From the NCBI RefSeq assembly GCF_016545825.1, contig NC_052619.1:44607682-44671681 (forward strand): a DNA stretch of 64,000 bases, read 5' to 3'. Shown here piece after piece: positions 20,556-31,410 of this stretch. Position 1 is the first letter of the stretch, and the number at the start of each line of letters is the position of its first letter. The DNA comes from Eucalyptus grandis. Taxonomy: Eukaryota; Streptophyta; Magnoliopsida; Myrtales; Myrtaceae. The position numbers and the translations under genes are program-made. Below the pieces are notes generated by a model that did no database searches, had not been told where the DNA came from, and saw nothing but the letters and a program-made list of their open reading frames with translations.

Positions 20556-23189
20556 ATGGCAGAAGCGGTGCTCTTCAACCTTGCCACCGACATACTGAAA
20601 CTCGCTAGTTCCATCACTTTTTCGAAGATCCAACTTGTACGAGGTGCGAGGGATGAGCTCGACAGTCTTAAGGACACCGTCGAGACCATCCGAGCTGTGC
20701 TTTTGGATGCCGAGAAGCAGCAATGGCACAACCACCAGCTCAAGCACTGGCTCGGGAGGCTCAAGGACGTGTTGTACGACGTACAGGACTTGCTCGATGA
20801 TGTCGCAACCGAAGATCTAATGCGGAAGGTCACTCCTGGCAACAAGGTGTCAAAAGCGGTACGCATTTTCTTCTCTAAATCAAATCCACTTGCACATCGC
20901 CTCAAAGTGGCTAATGAGATTCGGGAACTTAAGAAGAGACTAGATCGGATTGCAAATGATAAGAAGTTCCATTTAGAGCAGCATCTGAGTGAGGAAACAA
21001 TGACCATTGTAAGAGGAAAGAAACCTGAAATTTCCATACCTGACGAACAAATAATTGGTAGGGGAAAGGACAAAGAAAAGATCAAACAACTTTTGTTTGA
21101 CTCCTCCTCTAGCAATACTGTGTCATTTGTTTCCATAGTTGGTAAAGGAGGTCTTGGAAAAACTGCACTTGCACAACTTGTGTTCAACGATGGGGAGGTG
21201 GAAAACCATTTCAATCTTAAGATGTGGGTGTGTGTATCTGATGTCTTTGATGTGAATTTGATTATCAAAGAAATTCTTGAATCAACAACCAGTCATGATC
21301 ATGAGAATAAGCTCTTACATCAATTGCAAACTCTTCTTCGTAAGACTCTAGACAAGAAGAAATACTTGCTTGTTTTGGATGACATGTGGAATGAAAGTCG
21401 GCTCAAATGGTTGGAGCTTGGAGCTTGGCTAGAGGGTGGTGAACAAAGAAGCAAGATACTTGTAACCACTCGCAGCCACAAAGTTGCGAAGGTCATGGAT
21501 GCAAAATCAGTTATCCATGTTCTACATGGCTTACCTGAAGATAAGTCATGGAACTTATTTAGGAAAATGGCTTTTGGAGATGGGACAAAATCATTAGATC
21601 CGGAATTGGAGAAGATAGGACAAGATATGGTTAAAAAATGCGCCGGGGTTCCCCTTGCCATTAGAACTATAGGATGCCTTTTGTATGGCAAAGAGAAAGA
21701 TTTATGGCTCCGTTACAAAGGGCGTGAACTTCCGGAAATACTAGAATTTGATGAGAATGATGGTGGAATTTTGCAAGTCCTCAAGTTTAGTTACGATCAT
21801 CTCCCATCAAGCTTGAAACATTGTTTTGCATATTGCTCATTATTTCCAAAAAATCATGTCTACAAGAAAGAAGTGATGATAAATCTTTGGGTGGCACAAG
21901 GCTTTATTGAGTCACAAAATGGAGAGGATAACCTAGAAGAGGTCGCCGAAAATTACTTGTCAGAACTACTATGTAGGTCATTCCTCGATGCTACAAAAAC
22001 AAAAGGCGACAATGGGGAGGTCCTATATTTCCAGATGCATGATCTCATGCATGATCTTGCCCAAAAAGTTGCTGGAGGTGAATGCAAGATTGTCAATTTT
22101 AAAGGAGGAGATAATGATAGAGGAATTCGACATGCATTGTTTATTTCAGAGAATTTCTCTAAAGAGAGAATGGTCTCCTTGATCAAAACATCTAAATTGC
22201 GAACATGTCTCTATTTGGAAGGTAAATCTTCTGTACTCAAATCTCCCAAAGTTTTCTTTGGGTGTAGACACTATCGAGCATTGGGTTTGGGTAATATAGA
22301 TATTCCTCTCCCTCCTTGGTCATTTGGAAATTTTAAACAGTTAAGGTTTCTTGATATTTCTGCGAACCAATCTATCCAGAATTTGCCAGATTCAATCATA
22401 GATTTGGTGAACTTGCAGAGTCTTATACTCTTTGAATGTACAAACCTTCAAACATTTCCAAGAGATTTGAGGAAATTGGTCAACCTTAGGTACCTCCTAA
22501 TTAATCGATGTAAATCACTAAGCTGCCTACCACCCCTAAGTGAACTTCCTTCGCTAAGGACGTTGATTTTCAAGCACTTGTATGCATTGGAATTCCTTCA
22601 ACAGACAAGTGACCCGAAGCAATCTAATACTACACGCCCCTTCTTCCCATCTCTTGAGGGACTATCCCTATCCCGTTGTATTAGCCTGGAAGGATGGTGG
22701 GCAGGAAAGCATCAGTTAGACAATTCATGGTCATACTTCCCAAAACTTCGTTTCATGGAAATCCAAGGCTGTCCTCTCTTAAGTTTTGTGCCGCCATTCC
22801 TCCAGGTGGAATACATAACGAAATCATTGGAACGACAATTCATGGCCAATCCAAATTGTCCATCACAAAGAATAGTGGAATCCACATTCGTCCCTTTCTC
22901 TAAACTAAAGCATCTATGTCTTGATCGTATGGATCTGGAGCCCTTGATGCTCAACACTTTGCTTCGATGGGCCAGTAATCTCAAGTCATTGAGGCTTAGT
23001 CGTTACAACTTAAGGAGTCTCTTGAGTGGCATGCAGCACCTTTCCTTGCTCCAGGAACTAGAAATATGGAATTGTGAAGGACTCGATTTATCATGCCAAG
23101 AAGATGATCATGGCACCCAATGGCAATTCCTTACGAAACTTCGTGTCCTTAAAATTTCAAGTCTTTGGGATCCAACAGCATTACCATGA
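20556..23189 (+). CDS. CC-NB-LRR (CNL) disease-resistance protein, C-terminally truncated
   Basis: Single-exon intracellular immune receptor, 877 aa. An Rx-type coiled-coil N-domain comes first, with the EDVID-type segment VLYDVQDLLDDV (about 72-83). NB-ARC follows: P-loop GKGGLGKT (196-203), RNBS-A with MWVCVSDVFD, kinase-2 LLVLDDMW (D275/D276, with the Trp typical of CNLs), RNBS-B SKILVTTR, GLPL as CAGVPLAIR (362-370), RNBS-D LKHCFAYCSLFP (420-431) and MHD (494-496). LRRs follow to the end. All nucleotide-binding motifs look intact; the usual P-loop Met/Val is Lys197. Compared with paralogue CNL2, the last ~90 residues (TLPEWIQHATNLQSLEVFQC...) are missing: after TALP the sequence switches to module DNA also found at 38985. 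RGA-like CNLs are usually over 1,000 aa, so the receptor may be altered or inactive. Confidence 0.93.
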   Translation: MAEAVLFNLATDILKLASSITFSKIQLVRGARDELDSLKDTVETIRAVLLDAEKQQWHNHQLKHWLGRLKDVLYDVQDLLDDVATEDLMRKVTPGNKVSKAVRIFFSKSNPLAHRLKVANEIRELKKRLDRIANDKKFHLEQHLSEETMTIVRGKKPEISIPDEQIIGRGKDKEKIKQLLFDSSSSNTVSFVSIVGKGGLGKTALAQLVFNDGEVENHFNLKMWVCVSDVFDVNLIIKEILESTTSHDHENKLLHQLQTLLRKTLDKKKYLLVLDDMWNESRLKWLELGAWLEGGEQRSKILVTTRSHKVAKVMDAKSVIHVLHGLPEDKSWNLFRKMAFGDGTKSLDPELEKIGQDMVKKCAGVPLAIRTIGCLLYGKEKDLWLRYKGRELPEILEFDENDGGILQVLKFSYDHLPSSLKHCFAYCSLFPKNHVYKKEVMINLWVAQGFIESQNGEDNLEEVAENYLSELLCRSFLDATKTKGDNGEVLYFQMHDLMHDLAQKVAGGECKIVNFKGGDNDRGIRHALFISENFSKERMVSLIKTSKLRTCLYLEGKSSVLKSPKVFFGCRHYRALGLGNIDIPLPPWSFGNFKQLRFLDISANQSIQNLPDSIIDLVNLQSLILFECTNLQTFPRDLRKLVNLRYLLINRCKSLSCLPPLSELPSLRTLIFKHLYALEFLQQTSDPKQSNTTRPFFPSLEGLSLSRCISLEGWWAGKHQLDNSWSYFPKLRFMEIQGCPLLSFVPPFLQVEYITKSLERQFMANPNCPSQRIVESTFVPFSKLKHLCLDRMDLEPLMLNTLLRWASNLKSLRLSRYNLRSLLSGMQHLSLLQELEIWNCEGLDLSCQEDDHGTQWQFLTKLRVLKISSLWDPTALP
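21141..21164 (+). promoter_or_regulatory. P-loop codons, position of the miR482/2118 target class (diverged)
   Basis: miR482/2118 family miRNAs target the P-loop codons of many CNL mRNAs. Here the site reads GGTAAAGGAGGTCTTGGAAA, with the usual ATGGG replaced by AAAGG, which would weaken pairing compared with CNL2. Inference only. Confidence 0.25.
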
Positions 23190-23340
23190 ATGAAATAGAT
23201 TGAGATTGTCTCTCAAAATAAAAGGGTTAGTTATTTTTTCCATGAATGAAATGAGTGAAGGTAATTATTCTTTGAGAGGAGCGAATAGATGCTTGAATTG
23301 TTGATATCAATTGTTAATTTTTTTAATAATTCTATGCAAA
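23190..23340. other. Breakpoint segment directly after CNL1
   Basis: From ATGAATGAAATAGATTGAG onward the DNA matches 38985-39090 (AATAAAAGGGTTAGTTATTT, CCATGAATGAAATGAGTGAA). This is where the lost LRR end should be, so 23186-23192 marks a deletion or recombination junction. Confidence 0.7.
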
Positions 23341-23630
23341 TAGATGCTTGAATTTCGTCTAAGACTGTATATTTGGTGAGTTGAATATAACCGGCATCCT
23401 TTCTTGCATGACGGAGAATTGAGAGCTATTTGTGTGAGAAGTACTGTTAAATTCTTGATCTAACTATGCAAAATATACTAATGACCTTTTATTTCTCAGC
23501 GAATGATTATGGCAGCAAAAGTAGGTATTGTACTTTCGCAAAGTATGTGCTTTTTTAAAAATGGCATCTTAAAAAACACAGAAAAGTTTCTTCAAATAGA
23601 GGCCGTGTGTGTATTTTTTACGTGGCGGTC
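23340..23630. repeat. Cluster module M3, copy 2 of 4
   Basis: Collinear with 16150-16450, 39120-39400 and 60590-60920 (for example TCTTCAAATAGAGGC, AAATGGCATCTTAAA). Confidence 0.7.
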
Positions 23631-23819
23631 ACGTGTACTACACCCACGTTACATGTATGAAAAACAAAGAAAGGGAAACATCAGCGATTCCAAATGCACG
23701 AAAGTCGAAACCTTAAGCCTCATTTGTTGATATGTTTATGGGAGGAAATCAAATTATGGCTAATGGAATGGAATGAAAGACCTTGAGGGCAGCCCAAAAG
23801 TGGTTAGGAGGTCACTTCA

Positions 23820-25010
23820 ATCAGCCTCCTCAGCAGAAGGCTATTAATGCACAGGACAGAAGAAGACGGAGAAGCAGAGGACATCTGACTATCTATAATA
23901 GCGTAGGGTACAACAGATACAATTTTGAAGAAAATAAATGAGAACAGTTACCCCTATTTCTCCTTTCTTTTTAACATTTTGTTTTTCTTTTGAAAGAGTA
24001 AGTACTTAAAACGGCATACGCATTTGAATTTTTTTTTCTAGATGAAGGGGGAGCATCTCGCGTTTGCGTCGTCCGTTTTGAAATATAAGGACCGGACTAG
24101 TAAGTAATAAGTAGCTTATGATCAAATTTCCAATACTAAACTCATTTACATGTAGAATATTTTCATGTCAATTATATAGCTTGTGCAATTAATCTAATCA
24201 CATTATGTGATTCTGTAGCTTGAAACTTACAATTAGCAATACAGTGATGATAGGAGTTCTTGTGCTACTTATATACTTGAGCTCTCCAACTTTTATTGCA
24301 TTCGTTTAAGAATTGAAAATTGCATTAAAAAGCATGTGAGAGATTCCATTTGCTCCATCAATTTGTAATGGACAGAAACCACATTCCTCTTATCTAATTC
24401 CCTTTAGACATGTTAAAAGATTGCGTGAGAATGTATGTCTACGTGATCATAAATTCTCATGTGTAAAAGAGAAACACAATTTAATAAATATCATTTTCTA
24501 CTAATATGAGTGATGGCAACGTTTAGAATTAACATGTGATATCATTATTAAATTATCTTTTTGGTTTTATTGTCATAAAACACGGATGATCCCAAAATTA
24601 TTATTTCGAGAAGTCTCCCAACTCTAAATTTTTCACGTGTTCTTACATATGAAGGCGATTATGGAGTTATTTTCTCATTGATCAAAATAAGGATCTCAAA
24701 TATCTTGATATATGTATATAAAACAGATTAAAATTTACTTCGAAAAGGCATTTGTATGAATTGATATTTGTAGTGAATGCTAGATATTTTGAAAAATTAA
24801 AAGAAAAAAGACTGAGATAGGTGGAATATCAATTTTTTTAGAGAAACAAGAAGATTGAAAATGTTTAAATTGTTAAATCTGAGTATTCTCTTATTTCTTT
24901 TATTCTTTGGATAAGAATTTTCATTTCTACACAAGAAGGCTATCACAGGTTTCATTTCTAGACAAGAATCAATTGTTGCATTAATGATGTAAAGTGAATT
25001 CAGAATCAAT
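23820..25010. repeat. CNL upstream modules M2+M1, copy 2 (no gene attached)
   Basis: M2 (GAAGGCTATTAATGCACAGG ... CTATCTATAATAGCG ... TTTTGAAGAAAATAAATGAG) at 23840-23960 is followed by M1 to 25010. In the gene-bearing copies a CNL start follows within ~400 bp; here unrelated repeated sequence follows instead. Confidence 0.8.
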
Positions 25011-26254
25011 AGTCAAATTAATGTTCTGAAACGATTTCAGACTTAACAATTATATTAAAGTTTTGTAATAGATACAAAATCAATGCTCAAAGTTTTGTAA
25101 TGATTATAAATTAAAACCTGAAATAATGCTTTGTATCGGGCCAAATCAATGTTCTGAAACAACAATTTCAAAGTTTATGTCCGAATTCAAAGTCTAAAGC
25201 GAACTCGGACGTTACGGTTGAATTAATGCTCTAAAACGGATTTTGAGTTACTGAGCCAAAAGAGGCAATTAAGAGGATTAAAAAGTTGATTTTGTGATGA
25301 TAGTGATCAATCAAATAATCACGTACAAAAGCAATTGCTAGCACAATTATCGTAATGAGCTCTCTCAAATTTCTCTCACACACAAAAGCAATTGCTAGCA
25401 CAATTATCATAACAAGCTCTCTCAAATTTCTCTCTACTATTTGACGCAAAATAGTGGTGTGTTTGAACTAGAGGCCTAATATTAGTGGGGCTTGAATTGA
25501 AAAACATCAAAACTAGAGTACATTAGAACTAGCGCCACAAGAAAATCAGATATTTGTAGTCAGGATCTAAAGAACGTCCAAACCAGCGCTATAAAGACCC
25601 TAGACGTTTATCAGAAGAACGTTAGAACTAACATTATGAGAAGACCAAACGTTAGTAGTTGGAGTTTGAAGAACGTTAAAATCAACGCTACGAGGTTATC
25701 AAGCCTTTTTTTTTTATCAAAATCCGAAAAACGTTAGAATCAAACTTTTTTAGCATAGTACAAGAATAAGATAATTAGCGTTCTTTTCACTTCTATTTGC
25801 TTATTATTAAAATAAACGAATAATATTAAAGAGAAATCGGTGTACGAGTGTTTTTACATCCGCCATGAATTGGCAAGTGTTCTTGTTTTCGAAACAAAAT
25901 CCAAACGGGAGGCACCTAAACTGGATCACTAAAAGTAGAACAACGGGCAAGGTTATCCGGACAAGCAAATATAGAAATTAGCAGGGGAAATTTTCTCTCA
26001 TAGCGTTCTTCCAAAAGTTTTCATGGACAGCTGTGCGTCTGTACTCTGATTGCAGAAGCAAATCTCATAAAGATAGCAGCAGTTTTTGTTCAGTATCTCT
26101 CTCCATAGTTTCGTATTTCAATTACAGATGAAGCGAGACTTGGAAAATATCTTAGTAGAACAAATCAATGTCGCCTTCGAAGAATCAAACCTTACGGGAT
26201 CCTTATGGTATCGTGGACACTGGGGCATATTTACTGCGGTCACATCGACAGCAA
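25011..26254. other. Repetitive spacer
   Basis: No gene. Contains a ~58-bp direct repeat (ACAAAAGCAATTGCTAGCAC...CTCTCAAATTTCTCTC) at about 25323-25380 and 25383-25438. At 25540-25740 there is a looser ~60-bp repeat around GAACGTTA(G/A)AA(C/T)(T/C)AACG. Part (25011-25130) is shared with 35430-35560. Confidence 0.6.
25323..25438. repeat. 58-bp tandem direct repeat (x2)
   Basis: ACAAAAGCAATTGCTAGCAC followed by AATTATC(G/A)TAA and AGCTCTCTCAAATTTCTCTC appears twice in succession with three differences. Confidence 0.8.
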
Positions 26255-26365
26255 TTTTTGGGTCTTTCCTCCTTTTTTTGGGACCCCCCTCCGGTGTGTT
26301 TCAAGCCACCTAACATTTCCACATGCTTTATCTTCAGACTTGTCAATTCCACTCCTCTAGTCACA
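26255..26365 (+). promoter_or_regulatory. Orphan CNL 5' region (ghost of a lost CNL gene)
   Basis: The order TTTTTTGGGACCCC - CCACCTAACATTTCCAC - GCTTTATCTTC - TCAATTCCACTCCT matches the conserved 5' regions of CNL1 (20380-20470) and especially CNL2 (42355-42440, CACCCAACATTTGCAC...TCAATTCCGTTCC). No CNL coding follows; a Harbinger element begins 40 bp on, and the DNA beyond that element is not CNL either. Confidence 0.55.
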
Positions 26366-27439
26366 ACTCAAAAAGAATAAGCAACTCCATAGGTAGAGAC
26401 GCTTAGACTGCGCATGACAACGCTTCTGTTCCGGGGGAAAGTTTTTTTCAGAAATAATCCTTTTCTATTTTCGTTTAACAATTTCAACAAAAGAACCTGT
26501 TTGATAACTATACAAAATTTTTATTTTCGAAACGAGAAAAAAAAAAATAAACTTGTTTGATAACTGCACAAAATTTCTATTCCAAAATTTAATTTTTTAA
26601 AAAATAAAAATAAATAAGAAAAAGGAATAGATTAGATATTACATAGAATTGACAAGATCAAAATATTATTAGATTAATATATTTTCTTTTTGCGAATTTT
26701 AATATTTTTACAACAAATATTACGAAAAAAAGCACAAGGCATATTGAATTTGTAGTAATTTCCTTGGGACTAAGTTTTTACTCTTTAAAAAAAAAAAATT
26801 GTAATTCTAGTGCATGCGTGGCTTGGGGATTTTAGTCTTGTAATCTTGATATGGATGTTGGGTTGGGGTTGGAAATTTCCCATCTTGATGCTACTTTTTA
26901 CCCATCTTTTTCCAAATTACAAACTATTTCATTTTCGTGTTTCACATAAGCTTATAAGGTTTTGGCTAATTTTGATGAAGGGAGATGTTTTTCCTCTCCT
27001 CTTTTGCTTTTTTTCTTTCTTGAATAGGATATAAGCTTCGGATGGCGGTTTGTAGGTCTTGAAGTGTCAACTATACGATAGCTTACAATTTGCTTTTCTT
27101 TTGTTTGTCTACATTTATGATTCATTCAATGGCATTTGTGCTCATGGAGATAGAATTGGATGACCTTAATACTATTAATAGAAATGTATTCATAATAGTT
27201 TACAAACACATTGCAAATTTTTCACCAAAAAACAAAAACACATCGCAAAAGTCGGAAATAAAAAGTCATGGAATCTCTTGCATATTGTAATCCCTTGCCA
27301 TCATATTTGCAATATTTTTCCTAATCATGTTTATCTCAACCGCCTCATCACGTAATGTATCATCTACAACATCGTCTTGTGTAGGTCCAAATGAAAACTC
27401 TGGATCTCAATTTAAGGCAAAGTTCCTGTCCATCTTGTC

Positions 27440-28596
27440 TTAGTCGCGAATATAATTGTGGAGAGTACAACATGCGATTACAATATATACTTGCTTTCGA
27501 ATTGAAAATGGAGGCATGTGTCTCAAAATTAGGAAGCGATTTTTTAATGCCCCAAATGACCTCTCGATAACATTTCTCAATGAAGAATGCTTATGGTTGA
27601 ACAATTCTTTTGTTGATTTGGGCCGTCTCGTTCTACCCCTATAATCGTTCAAATGATACCGTTCACCTTTGAATGGAGTTAAAAATCCTGAAAGTGCTAC
27701 ATAACCAAAATTTACTACATAATATTTTCCTACAATAATATATACATAAATTTGTTATGATATGCATTAGCTATACAATTATAAAGAAAATCACTTGATA
27801 TAACAAAGCAAATACCTGGTAGTGGTCAAGGAAATTGCAATCGAGGAGTCTCGAGTGCTGTTGAGAGAACCCAACAATCATTGGCAGATCCTTCCCACCC
27901 AGCATATACGAAAGTAAATCTCATATCAAACGAACAAGCACACATCACATTTTGAGTGATAATCCCTTTCCTACCTCTAAATAGGATTTGTTTCGATATA
28001 GGGACGGATGCATTAACGTGGGTGCCATCAATAGCACCAATGCAGTCCTATGATTTTATGAAAGTATAGCGTTAGATAATATTATCGGCTATATATAGTT
28101 TAATAATGTAAAATTGATATAAAAATTTTACCTTAAAGTAACGTCCATGGTTAGGATCAAGAAGAATTTCTTCTGGAACAATATCAAAAGAAGGCGACCT
28201 GATAATTTCTTTCGATAATTCGAGAAATGCTTTCAAGACTAGAGTAAAAAACTTACTGATTATTTGTCCCGAACGTTGAAATCTCTCACATAAATCTCTA
28301 TTGGAGTTTTTGTGACCAACCATAAATAAGAAAATCCCAACTTGTTCATCTACCCTTACATATGAAGTATCTTTCAGCCAGCCTCTTGCCTTCATTAAAT
28401 TACATAGGTTAAGAAAAACATGTCTCTCTAACCTGAATGCTTCATATATCCTATCTGAATGTCCGTAAATCATTTCCCTTATCCATTCGGCTCCTGATAA
28501 TTTACTATCCCTAATAGGCTCTCTTGTATGCAAAGACTTATCAAAAATAACTAGAGATAACCATCCTATTGTTAGGTCAATATCAAATTCATCCAT
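27440..28596 (-). pseudogene. PIF/Harbinger DDE transposase (HARBI1/ALP1-like), three exons, nonsense-mutated
   Basis: Exon 1 (28596-28132) encodes the N-terminal part with GWLKDTSYVRVDEQVGIFL and ERFQRSGQIISKFF, ending FK at donor AAG|GTAAAA. Exon 2 (28047-27816) continues in frame with DCIGAIDGTHV (first catalytic Asp) and GWEGSANDCWVL (second Asp), but has an in-frame TGA at 27826-27828. Exon 3 (27730-27440) has GKYYVVNFGYVALSGF, GERYHLNDYRGRTRRPK and NVIERSFGALKNRF (catalytic Glu), ending CTLHNYIRD. An in-frame TAA follows, although homologous sequence (DKMDRNFAL...) continues to about 27290. The DDE triad is therefore complete but the frame is not. It would cut and paste the element together with the Myb-like partner. 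Confidence 0.88.
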
Positions 28597-28913
28597 ATAA
28601 CATTCAACTGCTACTACTCTTCATTAGACACACTATTTGATTCATCTTCCATAGTACCTATGTCATCACACAAATACAAAAAAATCAATATAGATATATG
28701 TAAAAATAAAAATAAAAAACAATAGAAACCAATAACGTAAGTAATAAAATGAAAGCAAACCAAATATAAAAATTCAACACAATCCATCACAATCCATCAT
28801 ATCCAAACCAACAACATAAAAAACATAGTCTTCAACATCAAAATGACAACCAACAACATAAAAAAACATAGTCTACTAAAACTCCATGCAATTCCTAACA
28901 TCCACTAAAGATA
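28597..28913. other. Intergenic gap between the two Harbinger genes
   Basis: AT-rich, with a ~35-bp repeat (ACCAACAACATAAAAAACAT...CTTCAACA, and again at about 28850). No coding signal. Confidence 0.5.
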
Positions 28914-29871
28914 TTAGAGAAGCACATATCTCATGTCAGCTGGGGTTTTGATAAAAGCCTCCCTCCATGTGGCATTAACGCAGGCTCGTTCAACTGCTTT
29001 TTTGTAAAGATCCGGCCTTAACATAGAAATGGCAAGTAGGAGATCAATCACAATAGATACGGAGAATGGGTTTGTAGGTGGTGATGTGACTTGTGAGTTG
29101 ATAGAACCACTCACAAATTGACTAGCCCTGCTATTGATCATCTCTTGTAAGACTTTGCAGGTGCTAGCAATGCCAAATGATTCACTCTTCCTTCTCATCT
29201 TACTATTTGGAGTTTTATCCATCCTATATTTGTCAGACGTAAAAACTCCCTCATCAAGATGGTGTTCACCAACGTCCTCTAGTCTAATGTCCTCTAGTCC
29301 ATCGTCTGTATCATCACCACCAATGCCAACTTCATCTGACATCACAAAACCTTCGGTATTTCCTGCTGCATAATCCCTAGTAACATATGTATCTCCAAAT
29401 ACAATACACAAATCGAGATATTGAGGAAATCCATCCCTCTTGAATTTTGCCCACTCAATATTATCCTGCAATTTTCACAATGATAACATATGTCAGCAAG
29501 CACGTACATCTATAGTGATCTCAAAATGATCAAAGGTTAAAGCATACATTGATGTGCAATTCCCATATATTTGGATCATCAACAACAACTTTTTTGTTCA
29601 CATTATCCTAGCAAAATCCGGATTGTGAAAGAAGCTTCTTGAAACTACCATACTGCTTTCTCAATTTGTTCACCTTGTTCTTCAACTGTACTTGAGTATA
29701 TTGAAGTTCTGCTCATTTATTGAATTATGTCCGTATGGTATTCCACCCTGCTTTATTGAAAATAGAAGATGTGTGATTTCCCTTTTTGACCTCTTCTACC
29801 AACAAACTAACGTACAAATTGGTTAAAGATTCAGTCCACTTTGCGATGAATGCCTCTTTTTGGGATGCCAT
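28914..29871 (-). pseudogene. Harbinger-associated Myb/SANT-like DNA-binding protein, nonsense-mutated
   Basis: Exon 1 (29871-29548) starts MASQKEAFIAKWTESLTNLY and has LLVEEVKKGNHTSSIFNKAG, the Myb/SANT-like domain of the second Harbinger protein (Myb_DNA-bind_3 class). It then continues LRKQYGSFKKLLSQSGF and ends NIWELHIN at donor AAT|GTATGC. Exon 2 (29465-28914) follows acceptor TTGCAG|G with EWAKFKRDGFPQYLDLCIVF, an acidic linker, and a C-terminal tail TWREAFIKTPADMRYVLL. At least three in-frame stops lie in exon 1 (around 29727, 29715 and 29604). In PIF/Harbinger systems this protein binds terminal motifs and helps the transposase enter the nucleus. Confidence 0.75.
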
Positions 29872-29971
29872 GTAACCTTCACTAGTTGAGCATAATATGA
29901 GTTCAAGACAATTAAAAAGATAGTGCAACATGTTGCTTCATTGGCTAACAGAGCCTTTATGACAACCTATC

Positions 29972-30992
29972 GCTAAAACAGAGCATCGACAATTGCAACT
30001 ACTCATGCACACGCACACACATACACAAAGAATGAAATAGATACGCACTCACAACAAGAACACAATAAGAACACACATTCACCAGCAACTGTTTCATTTT
30101 CCAGAGGATAAAATGCATCCCGTGATGCTTTCTAGATCATTGGAAGGAAGTGATCTGATTTCCTTATCATTCATCCATTATGCTTTGATGTATCCTCAGT
30201 GTACTGCTTTTAGCTATGTATAGATCAAGTCAACTCATTGAAGATATGAGGAAGGAAGATTCAACTGTTCCATTGATTCTATAAGATTAACAAAAAGCAT
30301 GAAGATGAAGGTTACTTTGTGAGAAAATTCTTGTCTACTAAGCTGATATTGTTAGTGGATTTACTTGAGAGATGAGAAATTAAAGATCATAGACAATTTC
30401 ACTTCCAAAGTTGGGAACTCAAGCCATTTATCTATATATATATATTGTTCCTTAATGCTGTTTTTTCAGCCACTACGAAGCATTGTTATAATGCTTGAGT
30501 GTTTTGTTTGGTATTGTTTCTTTAGAAGAAATCTATAGCAAATTTTTAATGGAAAGTCTCAGTTTCCATCTCCTTAATGATTGATGAATGGATTTACTTG
30601 GGAAGAGCAAGGTAAACAAATCACGTGCAGTATGTTCTATGTCCTTTCTATAGTTTGAACACTCTCTTTGTGGTGGCAACTCTGATATAAAGTTGTTGTT
30701 AGGAAAGCAAAACAAACATCAATTATATAAGAAATGTACAATAAAGCTAAGGATTTTGTAAAACAAAGCTATTGTTGTTCTGACAAATCGGTTCTCTTTT
30801 TAATATGGTTATACACTTAAGATTTTCTAGTATTCACATAATGCTTTATTACAAGCTCGGAATTAGAGGACTTCGTCAGAGAATGAAAAAACACAGAAAT
30901 ACAATAAACTACAGCAAAAGATGCTTCAGCATAACATGCTGCCTTCAATCTTCCATGACCAATGCCTGTGTTACTCAGAGACACACCCTGAT
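29972..30992. other. Non-coding right arm of the Harbinger element
   Basis: AT-rich, no gene. A single diverged copy of the later 61-bp repeat (CAAGAACACA...CATTCACCAGCAACTG) lies at about 30049-30097. Confidence 0.5.
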
Positions 30993-31326
30993 CACGCCCC
31001 ACAACAAGAACACACATTAACCAGCAACAACGAGCCACGCAGGGGAGACCAATCACGCCCCACAACAAGAACACGCATTAACCAGCAACAACGAGCCACG
31101 CAGGGGAGACCAATCACGCCCCACAACAAGAACACGCATTAACCAGCAACAACGAGCCACGCAGGGGAGACCAATCACGCCCCCACAACAAAAACACCCA
31201 TTAACCAGCAATAATGAGCCACGCAGGGGAGACCAATCACGCCCCACAACAAGAACTCGCATTCGCCATCAATAATGAGCCACGCAGGAAGACCAATCAC
31301 GCCCCCACAACAAGAACACGCATTCA
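30993..31326. repeat. 61-bp tandem array (~5.5 copies) inside the Harbinger element
   Basis: Units begin ACGCCCCACAACAAGAACAC, contain TTAACCAGCAACAACGAGCC and end CAGGGGAGACCAATC. The first three are nearly identical and later ones diverge. Cys/Leu/Val-rich reading frames over the array are artefacts of the repeat. Confidence 0.9.
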
Positions 31327-31410
31327 TGGATTCTCCACATCCAAAGAACTGCATCTTACCCAAATCCCCCCAAAATCCTAGAATCTTGCACCAAAACAGC
31401 CATGCAAAAC

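Noticed and set aside
20330..21268. 312-aa minus-strand frame
   Set aside because: Antisense shadow of the CNL1 coding region; Ser-rich with no domain, while the plus strand carries all NB-ARC motifs.
31053..31262. Cys/Val/Leu-rich 69-aa frame that looks like repeated small peptides
   Set aside because: It is a read-through of the 61-bp tandem array and its conserved look is due to DNA repetition.
30993..31326. CRISPR-like repeat array
   Set aside because: Units are contiguous 61-bp tandem repeats with no unique spacers, inside a plant DNA transposon.
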